From Larimichthys crocea (lineage: Eukaryota > Chordata > Actinopteri > Sciaenidae), in assembly GCF_000972845.2 (NCBI RefSeq), contig NC_040018.1, forward strand, positions 911,632 through 975,631: a DNA stretch of 64,000 nt, in the 5' to 3' direction. The position numbers and the translations under genes were made by a program. The notes under the pieces were generated by a model that saw only the letters and a program-made list of their open reading frames with translations, had not been told where the DNA came from and did no database searches. Positions 12,426 to 26,340 of this stretch are shown here, piece after piece. Position 1 is the stretch's first letter. Every line of letters starts with the position of its first letter.

Positions 12426-15400
12426 CTCATTCTTGAAAGTTGCCCCTGTGGCATGTTATTATATTGTATATGTCACTATAAGATTGTTTATATGTTTGCA
12501 TCTACGTATGAGGAGGACCAGTCAAGTAGTTCAGGTCTGTCATTCCCCAAACGTGTGTCAGGCCCTATCTTGAGAATCACCAGATAAATCTATGGGGTCT
12601 TTTTTTTTTTAAAGGGAGGATATTTGAAAAATTCTACCTCCTCAAGGCTTGTTATTTAAATAAAACCATGTGAGAACTTTAGTGGGAAAGTCTGTCTTTA
12701 GTAGAACTGCTAACAATTCACAGACATATGAATGTGAACATGAATGTGACATATGAAATGTGACAAAAAAGGAACTAACCAGACACAGAAGGGACCACAA
12801 GCCAAAATCAACTGAGGGATTGACTCATTTAATCTTAAATCATTCAAATATGTTGTATTTTATAAGCTTATCAGTTGTTTTATGTAATACCTTCAGCCTA
12901 AGCTGTCTAATAAATGTATCTGCGTAAGAACAGGCAACATTTCCCTCTGAGTAGTAGTGGAGTAGAAGTAGCGTATGCAAGTACATGGACAAGTCTGGAC
13001 ATAACAAGCCGTCACTAGCAAACCATAGAGAGCTCTCTCTCACAAACACATACGCACACACACACTAAATTGCATGCAGGCCGGTCCCTGTGTCATCACT
13101 TGGTAATAAACTCCAGTTTATTCTCTCCGATCCCTCTGCACTTGTTCTGTGTCCTTTAATAACTGAGACAAAGGGTGTCTCCTGATATTATGAAGGACCA
13201 GGTCCAAGTGAGCTGCAGTTTCGGGTTGAGTATGATGGTACAAGGTGGAGATAGATTTTTTTTTTTTTAATGCAACAGTTTGGCAGATAACACAGGGAGG
13301 AGCCTCTAGAGATTTCAGTATGATCCAGCTGCAAGCAGATCATTTTAAAGGTATTACAACAGTATGACTGATTACACTGCTGCAGTGCCTGAACACAATG
13401 TCAGTACGTGTGCCTGTGTTTGTGCATCTACATCATGTATGAGTGTGTGTGTGTGTGTGTGTTTGAACAGGATTCTTTACGCTACTTCCTTTCCAGCCCT
13501 TTAATTGCCTGCTGCTAATGAGTGGAGGTCTTGATAGATATGAACAGCTGGGAATGGAGGGAAAATAAAAAAAGATGGAAATAATGTTGACAACCTGCCA
13601 AAACCAAGAGCGTACATACTGTGTGTATGCATGGGTGTGTGTGTTTGGCTGTCGTTGTGTGATGATAACAATTATATTAATAAGGTTGAGTTCACAGCTT
13701 GCTTTGCTTGCCCCCAGAAAGTAGCCAATAAATCAGCTCCTGCAGCTTTAAGCTAAAACCTATCCAGGTAGCAGTCATATAACTCTAGAAGTAGTACGTT
13801 ACTATGTCCTCACAACTGTAGTAGAGCCGTAAGTATGTGTGTGCTTGTGGACTGCAGCTAACGTAGTATAATTACTCGTTGACCTGAAGTCGAGCCAAAC
13901 TGGCTGCAGGCCATTTCCTGCTAAGGCCCCTGATCTAGACTTTATGTATTCAATATTACAACACTCCAACCGTCCATAGCTTGATAGATTACAGAGAAAA
14001 ACCAAAGCGAGCTGCAATCAGAAATATTTCAGGCATGGCTCCTCTGAGGAAATGTTGGATTACGTCTGTATCCTACTGAGAGACAAACTGTAACATGTAC
14101 ATCCATCTTAGTCAAAAAGTCTGTCTTACAATTCCGCTCTTTAAGTGAATTATTTTGCCAGTGGGAAAACCTGTTTTCATTGCAGTTACACTTCATCAGA
14201 AATTGTCAAGAAGTGTGAAGGATTTGAAATGAAGCAGGATAGGAAAGATCTACTGAGCAAAAATTACATACTTTTAAAAGAGGTGGTGTAGTGTAGAGAA
14301 ATGATTCCACAATTAAAGATGATTGTCTGACTTTATCAGATAAAAGTTTTAAATGAGCACAGATATGAACCTTGTGAAAATATTATATCACACACAATAG
14401 GCCGTAAAAACTAAACATAGCTCAGCCCAGAACATAAAAGTGCCCCGGTGGTACCAGTAAAATAACACTGGAACAATATTCCCACTGTCGTAAAAATATG
14501 GAAAACCCCTTTGTCCGAATGACGCAGAGGTTTCCCTCCTGCTGTGAACACACCCCATCCCACACGGAAGCTCTCATTAACCAGAAATGCTCCACACTTC
14601 CTGCTGGTCAGCAATTGTGCCCTGGTTAAGCGGGTTACTATGGCAACAGTCGCAAGGGTAGAGAAAAGGGTAGAGAAAGAGGTCAAACAGAAACAGAGAA
14701 ATGTTTGTGTCGTGATTGCACAGTAACAACTCTTGTGTTTGTTTGAAGCTCAGCCTCATCATGCAAGCATCATGTGGCTTTTTTTGTTGCTATGGGAGCG
14801 ATGCAAAGATGGAAAAAAAACAGTGATTTGTCTGTCTTTCAGAGAGAAGTACTTTGCCTGCAAAAAGACAAAAACAGAAAGCACAGGTGTAAATGATAAC
14901 ATTGTGTAAGATTTATCAATATAATAAACATAAGTATGTTTTCATTAGAATACAAGCACATGAAAATAAGAATAGTTATGTTTTTGTTATCTTCGATTGC
15001 TATTTTTATCTACAGATGAGTCTGTTCCAGTCCGCCATGTCCAACCGGCATGTTTCTACAGTCTTTCAGAACACTGGCTTTCTCATTTTTTTAATGTGTT
15101 TTGTTGCCACTGTAGTTTGTCAATCATGCCAGGAAGAAGCGTGTGAGTCAAGGGGTTTGCAATCAGAAATTACACTGCTAAAGCTTTTGGAAGTTTTCCA
15201 TACGGTAGTCCTTTCAGTTAGCCATGTCAACGTGCCAGCACACACAATCCGAGTCAAGTCCTAGAACTGGTTCACCTAAATGTTATTACATTATATATTA
15301 TTGACAAGTCAAAATGTCTGACATGAAAAGATCCAGCCAATATTTGTTGAGACACTTCATTCAAACCCACAAATTTGATCCTCATGGTGGGTTTTCCAGA

Positions 15401-15612
15401 GTCAAGAGACCACTTCAATCACTAGGATATAACCTCAGGGGATTATGAACATCTACACAAGATTTTGTATAAATTCTTCAGTCGTTGTTGGGGTATTTCA
15501 CTGGATTAAAAAAAACTTTGAAAAACTCCTTGAACTATTTCTACATAACTGTACTACAGTACACACCAGAGTAAGAAAACAGATTATTTTCCATCACGTA
15601 GTACATGAAAGC

Positions 15613-15690
15613 ATGACAGGAAACCTTCTGCTGAACAACAGTTGTTGTGCTGCTGATGTTTTGGGTCCTCTGAGTCATAAAGATACTTTC
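15613..15690 (+). repeat. Diverged direct repeat, copy 1
   Basis: This copy contains GACAGGAAACCTTCTGCTGA and TGATGTTTTGGGTCCTCTGA. The same run of words, with scattered substitutions, recurs at about 17305. The pair is probably two copies of an unnamed dispersed repeat. Confidence 0.6.
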
Positions 15691-17304
15691 AATGGACCAA
15701 CAGGTAGTGCCCTGCAGCCGTGTACAGCCCTGTGTAAAAATGTCCAACAGATGTTCACAAGGCTTCAGCCTAATGTGTCTTAACTTTGTTCTCTCTGCCT
15801 CCCTTAAACTGCAACATTACAACACTGAGCTCAATGAAGTTTCCCTCCTGCCAAACACCAGCTGAGATAATTGTGTTAATAGCTGTGAGAGCATGTTCTG
15901 ATTCATTTGACAAATATCTCAGCCCTTCCAGGGGTACAACTTCTTCAAGCACCAGAACACTTTTGCTTCTTTTCATACCAGATTACAACAAACACACCAT
16001 CAAAATGACATTATCTTTGGGAGGACTGTTAACAGCAGCCTTCTAAAAACAACTTCTACTGCCAGCTACCTACTGGATGCTTGAATAGTTTGAAATGGGA
16101 GAATTTAGGCCAATCATGCCATAGTACTGAACCACTGCAGAATGTTTCCAATTCAGGAAAAAGACGCCACTTCAGTCTCTGTGAAACCTATTTAATTTCC
16201 TGATAAATCTATTAGACAGATTTCCATCCCATGACTTTGCTGACCTTTTTCTCCAATACTTGACTAAATCATGACATGTCAACATTCTTATCAGCCTCAT
16301 TTGAACTTTATGTCACCTAAAAATGAGAAAATATTAGCATGTTATTGTCTGTATTTTATATCAGTGTTGTGATATGAAATACAGACAATATATTTCCATC
16401 AGAAAACTAGGGTACTGTGTCAAACCGTGACCCCTTAAACAAGTGTCTGTTAGGAATAAGAACTTGTACAAAGCTACTGAATGTGTGCCAACTGGTGATA
16501 CCTGGCGAGAGTTACAGGAATTATGCTGCTGTCATAACTGCTAATACTGAGTTTTAGTGGTTAATCGCCAATGTGCAGGTTGGAAAAAAAATACTATATG
16601 GTAATGAAGAAAAGGAGGTTTTAGGAAAAATATTTCAACTCTCAAACCTTGGGTTTGTTTTTATCCGCAAAAAGGTAAATTTGGTGCTCAACGACTAGCA
16701 TTCACAAGCAATCTTTGTGTTTTCTGTGTAGCCCTCAGTCAAATGTTGGCTCCCAAACTGGCAGTCAAAACTTGGAGAATCCCAGAATCAGTTGAAGATG
16801 ATGATGTTGAAGAACCCTGCGTTTTTAGCTTGGAGACCTCGCGTTAGCATTCCCTCTGCACCACATCGTTCATGTGAATTAAAGGGCTCTGTTTTCTCAA
16901 TCAGAGCTAAAGTCGCTCTGAACAGGACATGGCCTGGAAATGACTCACAGGTCCCAAATCCTAACCTCATCATTAGCATCCCCCACACCTCCCACAGATA
17001 CACACAGAACTCCTGCGCAGTACAGTGGAGATAATTGGGTCTGGACCAGAGGAATGGAGATAATTTCATCATCAAATGTGCATAATAGGACAATTGTGGT
17101 CTTCTGGGTGCTTATTATGGTCAGAAGTGATCTTACTGGTATTCTGATAGACTCCATGTTCAAGTTTGTGTCGTGTGGTCAGCCCGCCTCCGCCTGGATG
17201 GAAGAGTTTAACCTCTGACCTCAAAGCTGTGATATCATCAGAAACACAGACGTGGACTGAAAGAGAGAGAAAGAAAGGGATGTTTTCTACTATCAGATGT
17301 GGGT

Positions 17305-17382
17305 GCACAACAGGAAACCTGCAGCCGAATAACAGTCATTGTGCTGATGATGTTTTGGGTTATCTGAGTCACAGTGCATGTT
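17305..17382 (+). repeat. Diverged direct repeat, copy 2
   Basis: The partner of the segment at 15613. It contains AACAGGAAACCTGCAGCCGA and TGATGTTTTGGGTTATCTGA. Similarity extends over roughly 75 bases and stops on both sides. Confidence 0.6.
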
Positions 17383-18074
17383 TATCTCATTGAGTCTATC
17401 TCTGTCCCTGCAGCTCTGGAAAAAAAAATATTTGAGAGATAAATCTAAGTCTCCTGAGCTGCAGATTCTCATCTTTCCGCTGACATTGTACCACACACTG
17501 AACCACTTGTTGCTCATACACACATACATCTTGAATCACCGTGGGGCAAGATATGATCTCATGATGTTCTCCGGCACTCAAAAAATTTGTGTTTCAATCA
17601 ATCATAACTGATACAGACTGAATAACTTATGCTTTGAGAATAAGACAGTCTCTGGAGGACAGCCCTGAAAAATACTTTGTGAAAACTTGTAGAGGTTTAA
17701 AGATGGATTAGATTCATTAGGAATTCCTAATATCTGGGGTCTCTCTGTGTGTCAGTTTCATCAGTGTATGGTTGCTCTCTCAGGGAAGGGTGGATGCTCA
17801 CAGTGACTCAGCTTGGATCGAGATGCAAATAGGGTACTTGTCTGAGTCACAGTCCTTTGGCAGGCTGCACAGCTGGATTATAAAAGCATGTTGCTGATAT
17901 TCTATCCGAATTCATGTGGACACTATGATAACCTGTTAGAGCTTTTGACTAGGTTTACTGTTGTGTTTGGTTGCGAATAATATTTAAGTTCAGCGATTCA
18001 GCTTTCTGTCTATGATCTAGCTGTGATTTTATCTACAGTATGTGGGAGAAACAGCTTGCACAGTTTGTAGTCTT

Positions 18075-18560
18075 AAAGAAAAATGCTTTTTAGTTTTAGT
18101 ACATGCTTTTTTTTCCTAGAGTGAGAAGTGAGTAAGAGTCAGGGCAAAATTAGCCCAGCTTAGCATGTAGACTGGAAGCAGAGGGGAATATAGAAAAGTA
18201 TGCCTATGACCCCCCTCTAAAGATGACTGTATTACACAAAGTAACTTGTTTCCTTGTAACTTGTTTGTCTAATCCTTACATAAGCAGAAATGTTTAAACA
18301 AGACTTTGTGGTTTAAGGGGGATTTACAAGCTGTAAATGTTTCTTGAAAAACAGTAAAGATTCCAGGAAATTACTACCCAAAGTTAAGAAACAGTCCAGC
18401 ATATGCAGCTGGAAAATGGTCAGTTGTTTTCACACTTTAGTATGGATTAAAGCAACATCGTTAGTGAGCTTTACAGGTGCTGGCAGGTGAGTTTTGTTAC
18501 CTTAGGACAGAGCCATGCTAGTAGTTTGTCCCTTGTCACCACCACTTTGCTAAGCAGGGA
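18075..18560 (+). repeat. Dispersed teleost repeat, copy 1 of 3
   Basis: It contains GCTTAGCATGTAGACTGGAA, a CTTGTTTGTCTAATCCTTAC word and GTTACCTTAGGACAGAGCCA. These occur in the same order at about 23085-23595 and, inverted, at about 32590-33055. It matches a common non-coding fish repeat with the words TTAGCATAAAGACTGGAAAC and TTGTTACC...AGAGCCA. The element class is unknown to me. Confidence 0.6.
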
Positions 18561-21194
18561 TCTATTCTGGGTCCTGTCCTCTTCATTCAGATCACTTAGA
18601 TAATCCCCTCTGAATGACTGGCAAATTGTAAAACCACAACTCTCCTTTCATGCATTTCATTCTCTTATTAATCTTAAAATCCATATAAAGTAAGAATAAA
18701 TATGTGTTCGGAGTTTGTCAGGCCAAAGAAGAAAGTGATATTAACCACACAGCCAAATTTGAATGATTAAAAATATTGACAAGTTCATAAAATTAAGTGT
18801 CAAAATCGGGTAAAAATTAGAAATATTCTCAGCTCTAGGACTGTGGGGGCGTGTCCGCTGAATGTGCTGAGGCTATGCCCACTCGTGGGAGCAGTCAAGC
18901 AGCTGTTTTGAAGCTACCGAAACATGTCAGAAGTGTTTTAAAAAAAATTACACGACTAATTTTAAAACACCCTGAGAGAGATAAATTAATCGCTATCTCT
19001 CTGCTAGGCGTGCAGGGGTATGCTCAGGGTGTGGTGTGTGTGGCCTTCGACCTTTAGGACCATCCAAAAAATCCTGGAATGAAAACTGATGAATAACCTC
19101 TAAGTCATTCACACTGACTTTAAGATAATAAAACAGATATTACAGTCTTCTCAAGATCTAAAAACACTGATGACTGTATTTGGTATATCTCTACTGTCAG
19201 AGCTTACTGTAACCATGTTGGCTTGATAATACATTTACATTTAAATGCTACATCAAGAACCTTGTTGGCTAACTGTCTTTTTAATCTGAAATAAAATAAG
19301 ATTACCTTTGATTGGTAGAAGGAGGATTGTTGAATCAACTCATTCAGGTCTGGACTATTGGCTGCTACCTCCACACTCAGCGCTGCAATCTATTACTGCT
19401 ACAATCCCCACCACCAAGTATTGTCTGTATATTTATGAAGCCGTGGCCAGATCATATATCAGATCTATGTTGTACTGAAACCCAGGTTCACTTTTAACTC
19501 ACTCTAGTGGTTGGCTAGATCTTTCAGTGTCTCGTGCCAGGACTGCTTTTAATATTGAGGAAAGGACTCAGGGAACCTCTTGCAAAATCATTTAACTCAT
19601 CACACAAATTTGTTAGTGTCACCACTAACGCCCAAGTTCTCCGCCCAAAAGGCTATACTCATCATTTAGTTGGAAACAAGTTTTAATAATAACACTGTCC
19701 AGTAAAATATTATGATGATATAATGAGTACAAAGCAACAAAGAAAAATACAACTAAAGCCATGTCTTACACCAGTCTCATAATGTCACATGTATTTGTAT
19801 AACCTGTATAACATCATATCACATACAAGACTCTCTGACTGACTTGACAAAGACACATCAGCCAAAGCTGTCAAAGAAAACACGGAGGAACGGCACAAAA
19901 AACTCAGGAAAATTGAAGAAATCTCAGGAGAGGCAATTGAAATACAATCAGAGTTCATGAAAAATAGCAAATAGCAATTACAAAATGATGTTAAAATATT
20001 TTTTCAGTATCGGCTCCTTCTCATTATTCACTCTGCATCTGTGCTGTCACATCATGAGTCCATTTGTAATGAATTGCACCCATGACCACCATCCCTATGA
20101 CTGAGGGGTGAATACCACAGAGGTCTGTATAATGAAAGACTGGATGTGATTGTGATTGAATTACAGTTTCATCTGATTGCATGCGCTGGCCTTAGGAGTA
20201 AAAAATGACTTCAGACTTAGGTTCAAATAATTTTACCTTCTAAATGAAACCAAATTACATTTGTAACGACAGCAAATTAGATAAAAAATCACAACGCTAG
20301 CAACAGAAACCACAACTCCTGCTGGATGTTTTGCCATATTTTTCACAAGGATATGAGTCATTTTCAAAAGAGCAATAGTAATGAGTATCACATAACTTGC
20401 CAAGCTAGGGGGTTTTAACCATAGTGATGGTGACTGCTCATCATTTCTTTTGTGTAAGGTGTCACGTTCTCTAACTTCCTCTATGACTGGAATGTCACAT
20501 TGTTAAAAAAAGGGAACTCCACAGAAAATGCTGTCATGCTGATTATTCCGGTTGAATACTCTTTCGATCTTTTGACCACAAACAACATCATTGCTGGGTA
20601 AGGTTCAGTGTGTTCAGAGACGTGCTCTATTGCAACAGCCACGTCACAGAGTACCGACCACACCCTGGAGTACACCTGTACATCACTGCAGCAAGGTGAA
20701 AACTTATTCAAGATTTTTTAGTTTGTTTAAAGTCGCCCTCTATAGAGGAACATCTCATCTGGTTGTAGTGATGTACAGGTGGATTTCAGGACATCACCGT
20801 TAGGTGTGCAATTCAGCCTGCTGTTGAGTTACTCTTTAAAAAAGTAACTCTACCCTCAAATTCAGTCATTGTGCTGCAGCATATTTAAAACAGGAGAAGA
20901 GAGCCTGAAAAAAAACCCACTGAAAAACAGGGAGTCTGGTGCTGCTTTGTGAGAGTTAATGTATGGGCACCTGTTGCAGTTCATCATCATCTCTACACTC
21001 CCCCTCACAAATACACATCTTGGGATGTAAATTAAGGTTACTGTCATCAGCACTAAATATCTTGTTAATCTCTTAAAATTGGAAGATTATGGGAGTAATG
21101 ATTCTCTGTGGAGTGTTTGACTGCTTGTAGCTCTATAGAGTCATGTTTTTGACATGAGGACACCTGGATTGTTTTTGCTCTACTGGATTATGTA

Positions 21195-21425
21195 TAGGCA
21201 TAATAATACACTATTCGACTGGTCACGTCGCGGTGGATAACCATCTATCTATGAGCCTGGGTCTGCCCGTTAAAAGGAAGTTTTTCCTCGCCACCATCGC
21301 CAAGTGCTTGCTCACGGTGGAATTGTTGGGTCTCTCTAAATAATATTCTAGACCTGCTCTGTATGAAAAGTGTCACGAGATAGCTTTGATAGATTGAATT
21401 GAATAGAATATTCATCTTTGGGAGA
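21195..21425 (+). repeat. LINE-like 3' end ending in TTGAATTGAAT
   Basis: It contains GGAAGTTTTTCCTCGCCACC, CGCCAAGTGCTTGCTCACGG, TTGTTGGGTCTCTCTAAATA and CTAGACCTGCTCTGTATGAA, and finishes with AGATTGAATTGAATAGAAT. This is a very common teleost 3' repeat tail. No coding part is attached. Confidence 0.65.
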
Positions 21426-22377
21426 AAGGCAACCTGATGCCACACTGCAGTGGCCAATCCAACAATCAGACCGGTCAAAGCCTTACAAAGTCAGCCAGAG
21501 AGCAGTGGTTGAGTGAATGAGAATGAGGGAGCACAGGTATCAACAAAATAAAAAGTTGTTTTGCTGATTGTTTCAAAGTGGTTATGTTCAGCACAGAAAC
21601 ACACGCCAGTTTAGAGCCTAAACAATGGACTGGACTGGTTGTGCAGCAGACATTTCGATTTGACAAAGCTGGAAAAACACAGCTGAACTTGACAGTAACC
21701 ACGGCTCAGATCCATTAAGTGTCCCAGTACCAGTAAACAAACACAAACAATAGCAGGACCTCCCAGAAGTGGAACGCACCTATCATCAATAAAAGCTGTG
21801 AGCCTGCTGTGCTACCAGTCCAAAGCCACTGACTTTACATAGTTTACATCAGTATGTTTGTTACTGTTGGGGCAACAGGCTGCAACCAATTCAAATATAA
21901 ACTTTATTCTCTATTGCTGTTACTATGTAATCATCACTATTATTGTGAGACTCCTAAATAACATAACAAATGACATGCAGGGTGGAGGAAAGTAAATACA
22001 GTACACTCTCAAGCTTCATCACAAAATATCTGAAACATACTGAGCATTAAGAGTGGAAATTTCCTTTAATGGCAGCTGACAGTGTTTACCATCTTTTACA
22101 GAAGGCATTAAAAAGTTATATATCAAATGTGCTTGCCAACAGTTACATTATCTTCCTTTTGGCTTTGCCTTGAGCTTTAAACTTGGCTTACATTCCCCCA
22201 AAGATTTCACAGCAAATAACTTCTCAAAAGAGCTCTGTGGTTATCTCATTTTGCCAAACAGCTGTTTCATGGCCTCTTGGGGACGAGCAAGAGAAAAGGG
22301 TCCAGGATGGGAGAGACGACTCAACAACTGAGAGGCACAGAGACGGGAAAATACAAAGAAGGAACAGAGCAGACAGA

Positions 22378-22406
22378 CAGACAGAGAGAGAGAGAGAGAG
22401 AGAGAG
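22378..22406. repeat. (GA)n microsatellite
   Basis: A run of AGAC units followed by about 12 GA units. Confidence 0.9.
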
Positions 22407-23084
22407 ACGTAAAGAGAGAAGATTCAAACATGTGAGACCATCCACACTTGTTTGATTGTGTCTGTGGCCAGAAGCGAGAGGAGGAGAGTGGGAGGAATAA
22501 AACAATTAACATGAACAGTACTCCGGGGAATGTGGGTTTCCTTGACAACAGCAGGCATAGCCAAACAAACGGGTCCATTCATACCAATTCAAAACAAACA
22601 GAAATGTCTCCCTTATTAACACCCAGGCAGTCTTATAAAAAAAAAAAAAAGAGGCATCCCTTCCTGTTGTCCTCAAGGAGGACATACATCAAATTCTTCC
22701 TTTATATTAATTTTGGCTTCTGTGGTCCACATTTCAACTGTGTCACAGATTAAAAAACTGATCTGTTGTGAAGGTAAGAAAACATCTACATAGAGTTTGG
22801 TTATAAAACCTCAGGTTCAATGTTGGGTTCATGTGAAAATGTGAGAAACCATCAAGGCTGCAGAGAAGGACGAGAGGAGGATGAGACACTGGAATATCTG
22901 TCCTGGCTTCAGAGAGAGAGAGACAGGTATATGTGAGTGCGTGTTATTTGTAAATTTGTGTTGAGAGATGGGTGTGGAGTTTGGTTTTTCAGAGAGTTGT
23001 TTGATGAGCCAGCAGGTCCACCCCATGTCCTGGCAACGGTGCTGATCTATAATCAAGTGCAGAAGCTCTTGAACTGCATTTGAA

Positions 23085-23595
23085 TCTTTTTTTAAAGTGA
23101 TAGTTTCACATTTTATTTTAGTTTATTTTATTGCAGACACTTAGATGAAAATATCACTCTTGTGTCTTTATGATAAATATAAAGCTAAACCCTGCAGATA
23201 TATCTTCGCTTAGCATAAAGACTGGAAACAGAGGAAAACAGTTAGCCTGCATCTGCCCATAAATACAACAAAAATCAGTTTTTTATAAGCTCACGTCTCA
23301 CGTTTGTTTAATCCATACAGAAACCTAAATGTAAAACTAACTACGGCTATTTGCTACAGAGCTTTATGTGCCATACTGTTTCACGGCCAAGCATAATAAC
23401 TTCCTTAAGTTGTCGTTGGTTGCCTGGAAATGTCACAGTAATGATAAGACTTAATATGTTACTAAAATGTTAATAAGCAAGCTTTAGAAGTGCTGGTAGA
23501 TGGACTTTGTTACCTCTAAACAGAGCCAAGCTGGAATGGTCTCTGTTTCCTTTCTTTAAGCTAAGCTGCACTAAACATCTGGTGGCTCCAGCTAC
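23085..23595 (+). repeat. Dispersed teleost repeat, copy 2 of 3
   Basis: It starts with TTAAAGTGATAGTTTCACAT and continues with CGCTTAGCATAAAGACTGGA, GTTTAATCCATACAGAAACC, GGTTGCCTGGAAATGTCAC and GACTTTGTTACC...ACAGAGCCAAG. It is the best-preserved of the three copies. Confidence 0.65.
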
Positions 23596-24697
23596 CATAG
23601 CTGTGTCCCAATTCAGGGGCTGCATCCTTCGAAGGCGACTCCTTCTGAGAGACCTTCACATTTCTTGGTTGCGTCACCAGCTGCGTCACCTGCCGTCAGT
23701 TGGTACTTGTAACGTAGCCGTTGCCTGTCAGTTAGTCGTCATTTGACAAAGAAAAAACAGACAAAAGAATAATAAGTAATAAAATATAAGTAATTAGTAA
23801 AAGTATAAGTAGTAATAAGTCAAAGTAATTAAATATAAAAACCCAATACTTAGATTTAAATGTAAGTATTGGTATTTTTCCAGGCACTGAACAGCGATCT
23901 TGGGATATGGGAGGCCGCGAAGGACAGTTGCGGTGCATCCTCCAAAAAGAAGAAAAGAATGCCACATTTGAAGGAGCCTTTGAATTGGGACAGCCTTCAA
24001 ATGCGTGCTTCGAAGGATGAAGAATTCATGTTTTTGCTATACAGACATGACAGTCATATTAATCTCTATCATCTAACTCTGTCTTTGCAAGACAGCAAAT
24101 GTGTGTGTTTACCAAAATGTCAAAATATTTGCAGTAAATAAAACAAGTTGTCCACTTATGAACAAATTGCTGCAGGAGAGTGACAGATGGGTGGAGGTTG
24201 GTTAATTGTCAGCCATGCATGAGTCCCCACTCACAGCCCCCACCCTGCTTGTTCTTTCTTTCCCCCTGTCTTTCTGGTGGCAGTTGGGCCTAATGAAATC
24301 ATTACATGGCATAATATCTACCAACAGCTTTCACATTTTCAGCATGGGTGGGTCGAGTGGAAACCAAACTTCCAACGTTGGCACCAGAACCACATTCTGC
24401 CCACTGAACCAATTCCTCACAAGAAACAGTCACAATAGCAGCGAGGTCGCTTTTGAATGTAAATGTCATATTTCAGAGAAAGAAATCACTGCTGCGTGAT
24501 GTGAAATGAGCGAGGTTTTTGTTGTGAAATAAACAACTTTCCCCCAAGTGAGCAGTCTTAATGTGCCAAGAGTCATGAGGGTCGTCTACGCAGTGGATCA
24601 ACATTGTGAAAGTTTGACTGGGCAAAACACTGATGTATGTGTGCTACATAATTATTTAATGAGTAGTTTGATGGTATTTGTGGGATGTGGGACAGGG

Positions 24698-24700
<3 letters not shown>

Positions 24701-24745
<45 letters not shown>

Positions 24746-24746
24746 A
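24701..24746. repeat. (GA)n microsatellite
   Basis: A GA run of about 18 units, interrupted once by GC. Confidence 0.92.
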
Positions 24747-25439
24747 GGAGGGTCAATCTGGTCACGTCGCCCGATCTAAAGACTAAATGTGGGTCTGATT
24801 TTGTGTGACGCATGGGGCACACAATGCGCAATGTGTAAATGTCTAATAAATAAATATAATAAAAAATAAACAAATACGCCCTGTTCAAGTTCCTTTTCCA
24901 TAATCCTCTCTGCACTCATGCATTTCCTCTCTCCACAACCTCAGCACATGTCTGTCCAGCTGTTTTGGCCTGTCCTGTTAAAAACAAAACGTCAAGAGGC
25001 TGCAAACTCTGAGCAGCCCCTCAGAGTTGTTGTTTTTTGTGCTTTAACTCGGCCAAACTTGGTACATACACAAATATTATCTACTACTAATGTTATGTAG
25101 AGCAAGTTTTGTGTTGGCAGGTTGTGAAAAGTCCCTGTAAAAGGTTCTCCAGCATAATTCTCCAGGAATACACTCATCTTAATAGCTTTTTAATTCATCA
25201 GGAAGACCCTCCGATAGACTACTTATCTTCTAGAAGCTACTGCTGAGAATCTGGAACAGAATACATTTATTAAAAGCTCATTTCATTATATAACTTAATG
25301 GATTATCAACAGCCAGAAGTCTTTTTTTTTTCCAGAACACTGCAACCCGAAAAACTGTTTTTAATTAATGGTTTATGGCTCACATACTATTAAACATCAA
25401 TAAAGCCATTAGTATTACTACTTTACAAGGGTAAATGTT

Positions 25440-26340
25440 ACTTGTCCGAGAGATTTGTGTTCGGAAGAGGAATGAGGCAAGGATGGTGTCTTATTCCTGT
25501 TTGCTATCTTTTATGAGCCGTTGGCCCAAGCCATTGTCAAGATAAATATTTGAGGGAAGTAGCAATGCAGGGCAGGGAGCACTGAACTGGCATTTTTGCA
25601 GATGATGTGATGGTATATCTCACAGATGTTGACACATGCTTTGATGCATGATGGGATTATAAATTTAATATTTCAAAAATTCACATACTTCCATGCAATT
25701 ATGCACATTCAGAAGAGATCGAGCAAAGGTATAATATAAAATGGGATTCAGAATTAATTAAATAGCCCAAGGGGTATATATCTAACAAAAAATAAATTAA
25801 ATTTTGTATAGGGCGGATTAAAATCAAATCTACCAAAACATAAGAAAAGATATAGAAATATGGTCCACATATCCAATAGACTTCAGCGGTAAGTGGTGAA
25901 AATGAACATCTTGCCAAGGCTATTGTATTTATTTCAACCCCGACCAACAGAGGTACCATTAGATAAATTAGTACCTAGATTTATTTGGGGAAGGAAGAAG
26001 TCTGATACAATACAGCCCAGCTGCCAAAGGATGAATCGCACTTCCAAATTTTAGGATATATATTTGGATGCAGCCCTACTTTGTCCACTAAATTTATTGA
26101 TGCAGTGATAGCCAGATGGAAAGAGATTATGACATATATCCCTGGATAGTGCATCCAAACATTCCCTGTGCACATCATAGCAAGATTGATTCAATAACCA
26201 TATATTTAAACCTGGCCCACTCTTTCCAGACATCTCAAATTAAAAAAAAAAAGAGAACCTAAAGTGCATAGCTTTGGATAGCAAATAAAACCCCGGATAT
26301 ATGATTTAATATTTAAAAAGTAGATGAGGTTGGGCCTCTT
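25440..26340 (+). mobile_element. Degenerate L1-like LINE ORF2 fragment
   Basis: Broken translations on the plus strand retain reverse-transcriptase landmarks in order: RGMRQG (motif B region) near 25460; IFADDVMVYLTD (motif C, catalytic Asp pair) near 25590; KMNILPRLLYLFQ near 25898; and PRFIWGRKK near 25973. Each is typical of L1-clade ORF2 proteins. Stops and frameshifts interrupt every frame, so the element is long dead. The 5' part, endonuclease and ends were not found. Confidence 0.75.

Noticed and set aside
18851..19057. 68-codon plus-strand frame
   Set aside because: No homology recognised and no splice context; short frames of this size are expected by chance in 64 kb.
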